A stretch of 64,000 nt of DNA from Devosia algicola (GTDB lineage Bacteria; Pseudomonadota; Alphaproteobacteria; Rhizobiales; Devosiaceae), in assembly GCF_028816455.1 (NCBI RefSeq), contig NZ_CP118246.1:2172001-2236000 (forward strand), written 5' to 3'. The notes under the pieces are model-generated. The model did not search any database, was not told the DNA's origin, and saw only the letters and a list, made by a program, of their open reading frames with translations. A program made the translations under genes and the position numbers. This document shows positions 1 to 10,822 of the stretch, piece after piece; position 1 is the first letter of the stretch; each line of letters starts with the position of its first letter.

Positions 1-49
1 CCATTCTGCCTGTTGCAGCCACCAAAATCCTGCGCTACAGAAGCCCTGT

Positions 50-133
50 GCCCTCCTGGCGGAATGGTAGACGCACCTGACTCAAAATCAGGCGGGGAAA
101 CTCGTGCCAGTTCGAGTCTGGCGGAGGGCACCA
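50..133 (+). tRNA. tRNA-Leu (anticodon CAA)
   Basis: The seven-base acceptor arm at 50-56 (GCCCTCC) pairs with 123-129 (GGAGGGC). It is followed by discriminator A and an encoded CCA at 131-133. The anticodon stem CCTGA/TCAGG encloses the loop CTCAAAA, which places CAA at positions 34-36 and so reads the UUG leucine codon. The T-arm contains the canonical GTTCGAGTC block. The length of 84 nt and the long variable arm (a CGGGG-type hairpin after the anticodon stem) are class II features, as expected for leucine. No second tRNA is adjacent. Confidence 0.96.
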
Positions 134-197
134 CACTTCTTCAAATAGGTGCAGTTGGCCGCCTCGCAACCGCTCGAGGCACGGTGGACAAACCCGA

Positions 198-1374
198 TCA
201 GGGTGCGCCAACGACCCCCACACCGTCGGCAATTTGGCCTGATGGGAACAGGATGACGCGCGCCCCCTCTTCAAGCCCACCGACAATTTCAGCGTCATCT
301 GGCGACCTATGGCCGATTTCCACTGTGCTCAATTGTGCCTTGCCATCCACCACTGCAAAACAGCGCCAGCCCCCATCCTGCTGGAAAAGGGCGCTTGTGG
401 GAATTGTCAGAACGTCTTGACCTTCCCAGATCACGATCTGTGCCTCGACACGATAGCCGACGCCCAGGCTCGCCGGGCGGATCAATCAAGGTGCCGATCA
501 CATTGACCCGCTGCTCCTGAACACCAAGCGTCGAGGTTTCGGTGAACGCGGTCTGCTCGATACGGGTAACCTGACCGAGCAACGTGCCACCGCCACCCCA
601 TTCACTAACCAGCAATTTGTTGCCGACTCGCACCTTGACCGCATCTTCGGACAGGACGGCGATGACCACTTCCAGATTGCCCGTATCGCCCATCCGCAAT
701 AGCGGCGCGCCAGCAGCAACCACGCGCTCGTCCTTTTCAAGCACCTCGAGCACGGTACCGATTGCGGTGGCACGAATCGGCACCACCTCGTCCTTGCCAT
801 TGCCGCTCTGTTCATTGCCAAGGTTGGCTCTTGCACCCCTCAGATCGGCGTCGGCAGCTTCTAGGGTCGCCTCGGCGACGTGAACCTGTTGCTCTGCCGC
901 CGCCAGGGCGAGTTTATCCTGCTCGATGGTTTCGGGACTAACAACGTTGCGATCGCCAAGTGACTGGCTTCTATCCGCTTCGCGTTCAGCTTGTTTGGCT
1001 TGGGCCTCTGCCTTTTGCACCTCGGCTGCCGCCTGGTCACGGCGCGCTTGGGCCGCGGCAATTTGAGCCTGGGCGATCTGCACGGCGCGCGGCGTATCGG
1101 GCGGCGGCATAAGCCTTGCAACGATCATGCCCGCACTGACCGCGTCACCTTCCCGAACCGTAATGGGCTGCAATTGCCCGGCCACAGGCGCGCTAATGAC
1201 ATAGGCGTTGCGGGCACGCGTTTGACCCTCCTCGGCAACTGTTTCCTGCATCGGCTGTCGGGTCAGGGTCGCCGTCGTTACAGCAACGCCCTGATCGAGG
1301 AGCAATGAGGCGAGCAGCGCCGCACCCACAACAGCGACGGCAACGAGGGCGATGACAACAGTGCGCTTCTTCAT
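198..1374 (-). CDS. HlyD-family periplasmic adaptor of an ABC efflux system (frame interrupted)
   Basis: Membrane fusion protein expected to link the adjacent ABC permease to the cell exterior. The ATG at 1374 follows GGTGAGACT and lies 8 nt after the permease stop. The product has an N-terminal membrane anchor (about residues 6-24), a lipoyl/barrel segment with APVAGQLQPI, a long Ala/Gln-rich coiled-coil hairpin (about residues 95-185), and a beta-barrel C-terminus reading LTIPTSALF. The frame breaks at AGGCTC (466-471). Removing one base joins DPPGEL to GVGYRVEAQ and gives 391 aa, a normal length for the family. It is the last gene of the leftward efflux locus. The substrate cannot be told from the sequence. 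Macrolide-type or lipid export is the usual role of such ABC/HlyD trios. Confidence 0.85.
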
Positions 1375-1382
1375 AGTCTCAC

Positions 1383-3744
1383 CTATTCTCTGGTTTTTAG
1401 CACTTCGATCAGATCCATCCGATCCAGGCGGCGGCGAACGATCCACGCGCTTATCAGTGCGGCAACCACGGTAATCGCCGATGCCAGGAGATATGTCTGC
1501 GGGTTAACGATCAGGGGAATGCGATAGGTCTCCGATGCCAGACCGGCAGCAACCGCGCCCGCCAGGGCAAAGCCGAGATAACAACCAATGGGCAGGGCCA
1601 GAATCGTGCTGATCGCCTGTTCACCGAAAAGCAGGACCGCAACCTCATTGCGCGAAAATCCCAGGACGCGCATGCTGGCGAGTTCGCGCCCACGCTCGGA
1701 CAGCGAAATCCTCGCCCCATTATAGATCACCGCCACGGCAATGACGCCGGAAAATCCCAGAATAAAGAAAACACCGACATAAAGGCTTTGCGCCAACTGC
1801 GCCTCAAACGCGGCCAGCATTTGGGCCGTAGAAGCAACACTGGCGACCGTCGGGAGGTGTTTTAGCGTGGCGCTCGTGGCCCCTGTCGCCGCGCTCCGCA
1901 GGCTCAAATAGGCACCCGAAACCGTATTGGCGCCACCGATCATCTGGTGCAGCGCATCAATATTGGCATAGACCGAAATGCCAACGAAATCGCCGACCAC
2001 GCCGGCAATGGGTGCGCGCACGGTTCGCTTGGCACCATCGAGAAACTCGACATCGATCATGTCGCCCGGCACAACGCCGAGTTCGGTAGCCAAAAGGTCA
2101 CTGATCATCAATCCCTCGGGCGGCAGGGGTTGCACCCCGCCACGCGTCGTCACGATCTGGCGCAATATGCCATTGCCCTGCAGGCCGGTAATGCCCACCT
2201 CGTGCTTGCGATGCCCGTAGCTCAGACGCGCCGGCGCAATCAGGAACGGTTCAACCCGCGTTACCCCATCGATATGGCCCAGATCAAAACGCACCCGGCT
2301 CGAGACCGGTTGATTGAAGGTGAGGGACAGGTCTTCGCGCTGAGCAACATCGAACTGCAACCGCATCATGTAGCCAACGCCATCAAACATGAACATGCCA
2401 ATGACCAGAATCGCCACCGAAAACGCCACCCCGACAACCGAGAACAAGGTGCGTACCGGTTGCCGCTCGACATTGCGCAGGATCATTCTGCCCGCGGTTG
2501 GCAAAATTCGACCCAGGCCGATCCGTTCAAATGGTCCAGCCGCGAAACGGGCTGGTTGCTCGGGTCGCATGGCTTCGGCTGGTGGCAGCGACACCGCCGC
2601 CCTGACCGCGTTCAAGGCGCCAAAACCGGCGGCAAGCGCGCTGCCCCCAACCGCGACGGCGATCAGGCCGACACTGACGTCATAGCGCAATGTTGGAAAA
2701 CTGAAATAGCCGCCATAGACACCGACCATCGCCTGGCCCAACGGTATGCCCGAGACGATACCAAGCATGGCGCCCGCCAGCACCGCCACCATGGCAAACA
2801 GAAAATAGTGGGCGCCTACCTCGAGATTGGAATAGCCGAAAGCCTTGAGAACCGCGATTTCGCTGCGCTGGGTGCTGATCATTCGCCCCAGGACAAGATT
2901 CAACAAAAATGCTGCGACCCCGAGGAATACCACTGGTATCACCGTGCCCATGGTCTGCACACCGTCCAGGCTCGCTCTGCACCAATTGGTGGGAGGGTTG
3001 ATCAGCGCGCAAATAGGCGCCACGCCCGCCATATGGCTCGAGCAGCCGGTCCAATGCGTTCACCAATCGGTCCAGATTGGCGCCCGGCGCTGTGGTAAGG
3101 GCGACTTCGTTGAAGGCACCCGCCATATCATAGGCCGGGCCGATCTGGTCGCGCGCCATCCACACAATGCCGTAGATTTTATCGTCGGGAAACAGCGACC
3201 CGGGCGGCACTGAATAGATATGTTCGGGCGAAATCGCCGTGCCCACAATGGTCAGGCTTCGCAGCCTGCCATTGATCACCGCTTCGAGCCGGTCACCAAT
3301 GGAAAACGCGTTGGCCTGCGCAAACTTGTCGCTGATGATCACCTCGCCACGGCGATCGGAAAGATATCGACCATGCATGATCGTCAACGCCGAAAGCATC
3401 GTTGAACTGCTCGCGGGGACCGAGACGAACTTGCCAACAGCCGGCGCATCGAGACCGGCAATGTCGAGGGTGGCGGTGAAGGTCACCCTGGTATCGACAG
3501 CGGCGACGCCGGGCAGTTCCTCAATGCGGCGGCGAACGGATTCGGGGGCACGCTCCAGACTGGCCCAGACCGTGGGAAAGCGCGATTGGCTGTAATAGTC
3601 GGCCTGCGAACTTGCCAGGGATTCATAGGCGCCGCGCATGGTCAGCACGGTCATGATTCCCACCGCAACGACAGCGGCAATCGAGATCATCTGGCCGCGT
3701 TGCCGCCAGATCTCGCGTAATAGTTTTTTGTACAATGCGCGCAC
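1383..3744 (-). CDS. FtsX-like ABC transporter permease with two FtsX domains (frame interrupted)
   Basis: Integral membrane subunit of the ABC exporter formed with the ATPase at 3749 and the HlyD protein at 198. The GTG start at 3744, 4 nt after the ATPase stop and preceded by GAGTGG, fits the context better than upstream ATGs that would overlap the ATPase. It has an N-terminal membrane helix (about residues 18-36), a large periplasmic domain, then three helices around residues 265-400 and another set at the C-terminus, the two-FtsX-domain layout of DevC/LolE-like permeases. The frame breaks at AGGCTC (2968-2973). Deleting one base reads [11 protein letters not shown] and gives 786 aa. ATPase, permease and adaptor are almost contiguous, so they should be co-translated. 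Confidence 0.86.
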
Positions 3745-3748
3745 GGCG

Positions 3749-4490
3749 CTACCACTCGATCTCGTCAATATCAACGCGCTTGGCGTTGCGCGTTTCATCG
3801 GCAATTTCGCCGCTGCTCATATTGATTACCCGGTCCCCCATCGCAGCGATCGCAACGTTATGGGTGATGATCGCAGTCGTTGTGCCGACCTCGCGATTGA
3901 CCTTGTTCAGCACCTCAAGAACCAGCTTGCCGGTCTCAAGATCGAGGGCACCCGTCGGCTCATCGCACAACAGCACATCGGGCCGCTTGGCAACGGCGCG
4001 CGCAATGGCAACCCGCTGCTGCTGGCCACCCGAGAGCTGTGAGGGAAAATGATCAAGTCGATCGTCAAGGTCCACCATGGCCAGGGCCTCTTCTGCCGAA
4101 ATCGGATCGGTGGCGATATCGGTGACCAGTGCCACATTTTCACGGGCGGTCAGACTGGGTATGAGATTGTAAAACTGAAAGACAAAACCAACATGCTGGC
4201 GCCGAAACTGCGTGAGTTCGGTATCACTGGCCCTGGTAAGGCTCCTGATCGCGATAATGCACCGACCCGCTGGTGGGCAAATCCAGTCCGCCAAGAATAT
4301 TGAGAAATGTACTTTTACCACTGCCCGAAGCGCCCAGAATGACCAGCAGTTCGCCACTGGCCATATCCATGCTCACCGCACGCAAGGCATGCACTGCGGC
4401 CTCCCCGCTGCCATAGGTTTTGGTCAGATCGCGGATCCTGAACACCGGATTTGCCGCCGTTTTTTGATCTCGTTCAGGTTTATCGGGCAT
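3749..4490 (-). CDS. ABC transporter ATPase, LolD/MacB-type (frame interrupted)
   Basis: Cytoplasmic ATPase powering the FtsX-like permease encoded next. Visible motifs are Walker [10 protein letters not shown], signature LSGGQQQR, Walker B VLLCDEP followed by TGALD, and the H-loop THN. The ATG at 4490 is preceded by GGGAGG with 8-9 nt spacing. The frame is broken between Walker A and the Q-loop at AGGCTC (4239-4244). Removing one base reads YRDQELTRASD and restores 246 aa, typical for this subfamily. A gap of 212 bp separates it from the RND pump gene upstream, so it may have its own promoter or be read through from marR. Confidence 0.9.
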
Positions 4491-4702
4491 TCGTGGGCCT
4501 CCCTGACCGTTCGCCAGAGGCCGCAAACATGGCTTCGTCTGCCATGTGATGGTCTGCGGTCTGTGACAAGCCAAACTCCTTAGTTCAATGCGGCAGCGCA
4601 CCCTTTGATTGCGATAGTCCGGCGACGCGGAGGTCGCCGCCGCCGGACCCAACATGTCCCTCAGCGACTACGATATGAGAGACACGCTGTATGACGCGCC
4701 AG

Positions 4703-7700
4703 TCACTGACCGGGCGCTATACTGACGTCCGCCTCGCCATGATCCTTGGGCGCCTTGGGCAGGACCCGCGCCGCCAATCGACCAAAGCCGTCGAGATAGG
4801 TCAATACTACCGGTACCACGACGAGCGTCAGCAGCGTCGAACTGATCAGCCCGCCAATAACCGCATGGGCCATCGGCGCATTCTGCCCGCTGCCTTCATG
4901 AATGCTCAGCGCCAGCGGCAGCATGCCAAAGATCATCGCCAATGTTGTCATGATGATCGGCCGAAAGCGGGTCACCCCAGCCTCAACCAGCGCATCATAA
5001 AGGTTCATGCCGGCACGATGGTGCTGGTTGGCATTGTCGACCAGCAAAATGGCATTCTTGACCACCAGCCCCATCAGCATGATGAAGCCGATCATCGAGA
5101 ACATGTTGAGGGTACTTCCGCCCACCAATAGCCCCACCAGCACGCCGACCAATGCCAGCGGCAACGACACCATGATGGCTATTGGCTGGATGAAACTGCC
5201 GAACTGCGAAGCCAGAACCAGATAGATAAAGATCACCGCCAGCAAGAGTGCCGACCCGGCGGCGCCGATAGTATCGTTCAATTGCTCGACATCACCGCCA
5301 GCCGTCGCACGATAGCCAGTGGGCATTTGCAAACTGTCTATGGCAGCCTGCAGTGCCGGTGTCACCTTGCCCAAATCGGTGCCGGACAAATTGGCCGACA
5401 CAGTAACCTGGCGTGCCAGATCGAGGCGCTGGATTTCACCGGGGCCGGTCGAAGGCACTATGGTCGCCACCTGGTCAAGCCGAATGATCTGCGAACTGCC
5501 GGTTGCCCCGCTTTGCGTGATCGGCAGGGCGCCAAGGGCATTGACGTCATTGCGCTCCCATTCGGGCAGGCGCACCACCACCGAGAAATTGTCGCCTTGG
5601 GCAGTGGTCCAGTCGGTAACCTCCTGACCACCCAGCAATGGCCGCAGCGTATTGGCTATCTGCTGCATGCTGACACCCAAATCACTTGCTGCATCGGCAT
5701 CGACCTGCACACCCAGCACCGGTTGCGCGGAATCAAGACTCGACTCGATATCGATGACACCATCGATATTGGCCAGTTTGCGGCCAAGTTCGTCCGCCAG
5801 CCGATCAAGAATCTCAAAATTGTCGCCATAGATGCTGATCTGGATCGGCGCGGTGACGCCACCACCCAGCCCGCCCGCTGCACCAATATTGAATGACGCC
5901 CCCGGGATTTGCTTGAGCGCCTCGCGCACGGCCGGCAGGATTGTTTGCGGCGTGCTGTCTCGCTGGTCGGGCGACACCATCGACACCGTGATGGTTGAAC
6001 TGTTGGTGCCCGTACCGCCCGCACCGTTGATGGTGGCATAAGTGCCGGTAATCTCGGGGAACTTCTTGAGTGTATCGTTGACCTGCCGCACCTTGATGGC
6101 CGTATAGTCAAGCGATGAGCCCACCGGAGTCTCCAGCGACACCTGAAATTCGCTGTTATCGACCGCAGGGGTGAATTCGACGCCCACAAGCGGGAACAAT
6201 GCAAAGCTGCCAAACAGGGCGGCAACAGCGATCCCGAGCGTCGACTTCCGGTGCGCCAGGCTCCAGCGAAGGATATTGCGGTAACCGCCCGAAACCCATT
6301 CAAAAAATCGGTCGAACTGGGCAATCGCCTTGCCAATCGGCCCGCGCTTTGGGTTTTTCTCCGCTGCGGGGTCATACCAGACGCTACTCATCATCGGATC
6401 GAGCGTGAAGGCGACGAACAGCGAGATCAGCACGGCGACCGAAACGGTCACGCCGAACTGCAGGAAGAAGCGGCCCAAAATGCCTTCCATGAACGCCACC
6501 GGCAAGAACACCGCCACGATGGATAGCGTGGTGGCCAGAACCGCAAGCCCGATTTCATTGGTCCCATCAAGGGCAGCCTGACGATGGCTTTTGCCCATAT
6601 GCAAATGGCGCATGATGTTTTCGCGCACCACGATGGCATCGTCGATCAGCAACCCCACCGCCAGCGATAGCGCCATCAACGTCATCATGTTGAGCGTGAA
6701 GCCCAAGAAGAACAACACCGTCATGGTGCCAATGATCGAAATCGGCAGGGTGAGTCCGGTGATGACCGTTGATCGCCACGAATTGAGAAACAGGAAGACG
6801 ATGACGATCGCCAGCAACGCGCCTTCGATCAGCATGTTCTGAACAGCATGGAAGGACTGCTCGACCGGCACCGCATTGTCGGTGACGACGTCAAGCCTGA
6901 CCCCTTCGGGCAATTCGTCGGCGCGCAATTCGTCCAGCGTGTGCCGAATTTCTTCGGCGACCTCCACGGTATTGGCCCCTTGGGTCTTGACGATATCGAT
7001 CGCGATGGCGCGCTCGCCATTAAGGACCGCGAGACTGCCAACGTCTGCCTGACCATTTTCGATAGTGGCAACGTCACCGAGCCGGACCGGTTGCCCGCCC
7101 TGACGCGCAATGATGATGTTGAGAAAATCCTGCGTCCGTTCGATCCGGCCTTCAACCTGAATGGGCTGTACGATCAACCCCTCTTCAACCGACCCGGCGG
7201 GCAGATTCTGATTATCCTGTTGCAGGGCGGCGAGCACCTGGCCAACGCCGACATTGAAGGCGTTGAGCTTGTCCGGGTCGACAAGAATATTGAGCTGGCG
7301 CGGCACGCCGCCCACAATTGTTGCCCTGCCGACGCCGGGAATGATGGAAAGCTGGCGCACGACCACATCTTCGGCCAGCGCCGTCAAATCGCGCTGTGAC
7401 AGGGTATCGGAACTGATGGCCAGCGACATGACCGGCAACTCGCCCGGATCAAAGCGCAGGATTTGCGGGTCATTGGCATTTTCAGGGAAACCGGGCGCCA
7501 CCGTCGCAATCCGGTCGCGCACTTCCTGGGCCGCGTCCGACGAGTTCACTTCCATGTTGAACAGGATGATGATCAGCGCTTGGCCGGAGGCAGATGTCGA
7601 CTGGATGGAATCGATGCCATTGATGGTGTTGACCGCATCCTCGACCGGCTGAACAATGTCACTTTCCACCGCTTCAGGCGAGGCGCCGGGATAGGCTCAC

Positions 7701-7844
7701 GACAACAGCCACAACCGGCAAATCGATATCGGGCAGTTGTTCTATCGGCAGGCGGAGGTAGGAATAGACACCGAAAACCATCAGCGCGACCATGATCATG
7801 GTCGCAAATACGGGATTGTTGACGCTGATCTTGGTCAAAAACAT
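4703..7844 (-). CDS. RND-family multidrug efflux transporter, AcrB-type (frame interrupted)
   Basis: Inner-membrane proton/drug antiporter of the HAE1/AcrB family that works with the adaptor at 7848-9089 and an outer-membrane channel not present here. The ATG at 7844 opens with MFLTKISVNNPVFATM, the conserved first transmembrane start. The frame breaks at AGGCTC (7693-7698). Removing one base gives VVVSYPGASPEAVE, a textbook RND motif, and a protein of 1046 aa, the normal size. The TM4 charge pair is visible in LLIDDAIVV and a porter domain follows. There are two large periplasmic loops and about 12 membrane helices. Its start lies 3 nt after the adaptor stop, so the two are translationally coupled. 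Confidence 0.94.
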
Positions 7845-7847
7845 CGA

Positions 7848-9089
7848 TCAGTCCTCCACAATGGCGTAATTGTTGCCAGCCTTGAGCTGCGTCAGCGGCG
7901 CTGTCACCACCACGTCACCTGCCTTGAGGCCCGTCTCGATTTCGACCAGTCGGCCGTCATTCCATTGACCGGCGGTTTCGACCGCCTGACGGACCACCGT
8001 TCCAGCATCGAGCTTGAGAACATAGTCGCCGCTCGCATCCTCGCGCACCGCCGCGATTGGCACCGCCACTGCGTCCGCCTTCTGGTCAACAACCACCTGA
8101 CCCGTGCCGAACATGCCACCGCGCAGCAGTAGGTCTGCATTGTCCAGGGCAATGAAAATCGGGATGACACGGGTGCCCTGAAGCGCTAGTGGCGCCAGCC
8201 GTTCCACTGTGCCCTCAAAAGTGCGGCCGGGGAGACCGTCAAAAGTCACACTGACCTGCTGGCCCGCCTTGATCCGGCCACTGGTGCTGACCGGCGCATT
8301 GGCTTGCAATTGGACCTTGCTCAGATCAACAATTGTCAGCAGCGGCGATCCGGCGGCAATGGTCTGCCCGGGTTGTGCCGACCGCGAGGCGACAATGCCG
8401 TCGAATGGCGCCAGCACCGTGGCGTTGTTAAGCGAAATCTGCGCGGCAGAAACCTGCCCCTGCAGCGCCTTGAGATTGGCCCGCAAGCCGTCGACGCTGG
8501 ATTGTGCCTGCTCAACGACTGACGATGAAGACAGACCGCGGTCCGCCAGCGTCAATGTGCGATCCAGCTGACTTTCGGCCAGTGACAACTGCACGCGCGT
8601 GGCCTCGGCCGAACTGCGTTGCTGCTCGAACTGAATATTCAGCGCTTCGGTATCGATCTGCACCAGCACCTGTCTGGCCGACACCACATCACCGGTATCA
8701 ACGGCCACACTGAGCACGGGCCCGCTGATCTGCGAGTTCAATTGCACCTGACGCACCGGAGCGAGCGTACCCGTTACCTTTACTGTGTCTTCCAGCAGGC
8801 GCGGTGACAGTGTCTCGACTTCTTCGGGCACCAGTTGCATGACCGGATCAACCGGCTCGGCAACCGCCTCAGAATCGGCCGGGGCGGTGTTCAGCATCGG
8901 CAAAACGAAGTAAGCCGCCGCCCCGCCAACCACGATCAAGCCCAGCACGATCCACGGCCAACGCCGTCGCTTGGGTTTTTGCCCCTCAGCAACGCGCGCG
9001 ACATTGGCGCGCTCGAACTTGCTCTGCGCCCATTCGGGTTTGCCCGTCACTGATGTCGAGGGGTCAGCATTGTCTTTTGGGTTATCCAT
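7848..9089 (-). CDS. RND efflux periplasmic adaptor (AcrA/MdtA-like HlyD family)
   Basis: Membrane fusion protein of 413 aa partnering the RND pump downstream. The ATG at 9089 follows TTGGAGCC at good spacing, better than the upstream ATG at 9107. A positively charged segment PKRRRWPW precedes one membrane helix (about residues 47-67). The lipoyl half-motifs QISGPVLSV and VLAPFDGIVASR flank an alpha-helical hairpin (about residues 135-210), and beta-barrel and membrane-proximal domains follow (FDGLPGRTFEG). An unusually long, charged cytoplasmic N-terminus of about 45 residues precedes the helix. It sits 51 bp downstream of the marR gene in the same orientation, suggesting one repressor-controlled operon. 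Confidence 0.92.
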   Translation of the reverse strand: MDNPKDNADPSTSVTGKPEWAQSKFERANVARVAEGQKPKRRRWPWIVLGLIVVGGAAAYFVLPMLNTAPADSEAVAEPVDPVMQLVPEEVETLSPRLLEDTVKVTGTLAPVRQVQLNSQISGPVLSVAVDTGDVVSARQVLVQIDTEALNIQFEQQRSSAEATRVQLSLAESQLDRTLTLADRGLSSSSVVEQAQSSVDGLRANLKALQGQVSAAQISLNNATVLAPFDGIVASRSAQPGQTIAAGSPLLTIVDLSKVQLQANAPVSTSGRIKAGQQVSVTFDGLPGRTFEGTVERLAPLALQGTRVIPIFIALDNADLLLRGGMFGTGQVVVDQKADAVAVPIAAVREDASGDYVLKLDAGTVVRQAVETAGQWNDGRLVEIETGLKAGDVVVTAPLTQLKAGNNYAIVED

Positions 9090-9140
9090 TGATGGCTCCA
9101 ATGCCATTGGTCGGTGCGGTAAAGGCCTCAGCAGGCATTT

Positions 9141-9593
9141 TTAGCCTTGTTCGGGAAAGCGCTTGGCCAACTCGTCCAGCATCTCCACGGTGGTTTCGTA
9201 GAAGTGCGACAGTTCGCGAATGCGTGTCTTGGCGTCCGTCATGTTCTCGGGAAATGCCCGCTCGGCATCGACCAGCTTCTTAGCCGTCTTGCGGTAGCCA
9301 GCGCTCAAACCCTCGATCATGTTTTGGTAGGGGTTGGGCTCGATCTCGTACAGATCCTGCCGCTCGCCGGGGCGGGAAGTCAGTCGCACCACACTCCGAT
9401 CGGCGAGCAACCGCGCATTGGTGCTGGCACTTGCCTTGCTGATTTTGAGTCGATCAGCCATTGCCTGCAATGTCATCGGACCGCCCTCGATCAACAGCAA
9501 TCCAAAGATGCGCCCGGCAATGCGCGGACCGCCATCGGTCTGGGTAATCAGACCCATCATTTCAATAAAATCGTCAATTTGCTGCTGACTCAT
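9141..9593 (-). CDS. MarR/GbsR-family transcriptional regulator
   Basis: DNA-binding regulator of 150 aa expected to control the efflux genes downstream. The ATG at 9593 has a strong AGGAGG ribosome site 6-7 nt upstream. A winged helix-turn-helix spans about residues 35-95: the TLQAMADRLKISKASASTNARLL segment is the helix-turn-helix and LTSRPGERQDLYEI the wing. The helical C-terminus fits the dimerisation region of the family. The first gene position, the same orientation as the RND and ABC genes, and a palindromic stretch just upstream suggest autoregulation and control of the whole cluster. The inducing ligand is unknown. Confidence 0.88.
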   Translation of the reverse strand: MSQQQIDDFIEMMGLITQTDGGPRIAGRIFGLLLIEGGPMTLQAMADRLKISKASASTNARLLADRSVVRLTSRPGERQDLYEIEPNPYQNMIEGLSAGYRKTAKKLVDAERAFPENMTDAKTRIRELSHFYETTVEMLDELAKRFPEQG

Positions 9594-9620
9594 GCGGGCC
9601 TCCTGCACAACATATATAAC

Positions 9621-9651
9621 GAACAGACCGTTCAGTCAACACTGAATGAAC
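9621..9651. promoter_or_regulatory. Candidate operator for the MarR-type regulator
   Basis: TTCAGT at 9631-9636 and ACTGAA at 9641-9646 form a perfect 6-bp inverted repeat with a 4-bp spacer. The block is extended by GTTC/GAAC on its flanks (9630-9633 and 9648-9651), and a second GAAC-N5-GTTC palindrome overlaps it at 9621-9633. It lies 28-58 bp upstream of the marR start. MarR-family proteins usually bind such short palindromes over their own promoter. That this regulator binds here is inference from position and symmetry only. Confidence 0.5.
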
Positions 9652-9750
9652 TATACGATTATGTCTCCTCACGCGTGGCCAAAAAATCTTCCTCTTCGAG
9701 GAACAATGCATTGTGGTAAGGCTGAGCGAGACCTGTACGAAGGCAATGGC

Positions 9751-10027
9751 ATGACGAGCACCAAACCGATACGCGTGCTGGTGGCGGGGCTTGGCAATAT
9801 GGGCCGCAGTCATGCGCTGGCCTATCACCGCCACAAAGGTTTCGAAATTGTGGGCCTGGTGAACCGCTCGGCACCCAAACTTGAGCCGGAGCCTGGCCGA
9901 TTATCCGGTTGCCGCCGATTTCCACGAGGCGCTTGAGCGGCTGCGTCCAGACATTGTAGCCATCGCCACCTATACCGACACCCATGCCCGTTTCTTGGAT
10001 CGACAACAATTGCGCCAAGAGCCGTAA
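9751..10027 (+). pseudogene. N-terminal remnant of a Gfo/Idh/MocA-family NAD(P) oxidoreductase
   Basis: The ATG at 9751 begins a Rossmann fold with the nucleotide-binding motif GLGNMGRSHALAYH, followed by VNRSAPK. The frame breaks at GAGCCT (9889-9894). Removing one base continues as ELADYPVAADFHEAL and then PDIVAIATYTDTHA, the classical second half of the nucleotide domain. The open frame then ends at TAA 10025-10027 after about 91 aa, whereas the family is normally 330-390 aa. The expected EKP motif and substrate domain are absent before the next gene. Unlike the other broken genes here, base removal does not restore a full protein, so this looks like a true truncation. Confidence 0.7.
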
Positions 10028-10113
10028 CAAATGACGCCGCAATCATACTCAGTCATAGTGCCCATGACCCGGCCTCAGGCCAACACCATTGCCGTCGCGC
10101 CGAGGAAGCCTGG

Positions 10114-10822
10114 ATGTTCAACCGTCGCGACGCCAAAAAGCCCCTGCGCTATTGTGTTACCGGCGCCAGTTCGGGCGTTGGGCTTGGCATTGTCAAAGTG
10201 CTCGCTGCGCGTCACCATCAGGTAACCGGATTTGGCCGCCGCGCCCCGGGCGACCTGCCGCCCGACTTTCCCGACATTGCCTATCATCAGGTTGATCTGG
10301 CGACTGCCACTGCGCCGATGATCGCATCGGCCGCCACCGCCCAGCGGTTGATTCTTGCCGCCGGAACCGGTTTTTATCGCCCCATTGAGGCCGAAGACGA
10401 ACCCGCGCTAGCCCACCTGTTGGCCACCAATTTCACTTCGACCGTAAAAATTCTCCACCAGGCTCTACCCCGATCTGCTGGCCCAGAACGCCCGCGTTGC
10501 CCTTATCGGCTCGATAGCGGCGACCGGTTCGGCCGGCATGCCCGCCTATAGCGCGAGCAAGGGTGCCCTTGCGGGTTTGGCGCGGTCCCTCGCCTCGGAA
10601 TGGCGACATCGGATCGCCCTGCGCCATTTTCGGCTCTGGCCAACCCGCACCCCCATGCACGCCAAGGCCGGCTTTGATCCGCACAAATTTGACTGGCTCC
10701 TGATGAATCCAGATGCCGTCGCCAGTTTCGTTGTTGATCGGCTTGAATCCGCCAGGCGGGTCAACCAGACAATTTCGCCAGCCAGCCTTTTTACCCACCG
10801 TCTAGTGGGCGCTCGACCGTGA
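10114..10822 (+). CDS. Short-chain dehydrogenase/reductase (frame interrupted)
   Basis: NAD(P)-dependent oxidoreductase of the SDR superfamily, 235 aa once restored. The ATG at 10114 follows GAGGAA. The cofactor motif is TGASSGVGLGI, the NAG-equivalent is ILAAGTG, and the catalytic serine/tyrosine region reads GSIAATG then YSASK. The frame breaks at AGGCTC (10460-10465), so the nucleotide half and the catalytic half lie in different frames. Deleting one base gives HQLYPDLLAQNARVALIGS. Its stop overlaps the next SDR start by 4 nt (GTGA), so the two are coupled. The substrate is not predictable. Confidence 0.85.

Noticed and set aside
1947..3098. Long plus-strand open frame opposite the FtsX-like permease
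   Set aside because: It is antisense to a clear permease, rich in Arg/His/Gln as expected for the complement of GC-rich coding DNA, and has no family features.
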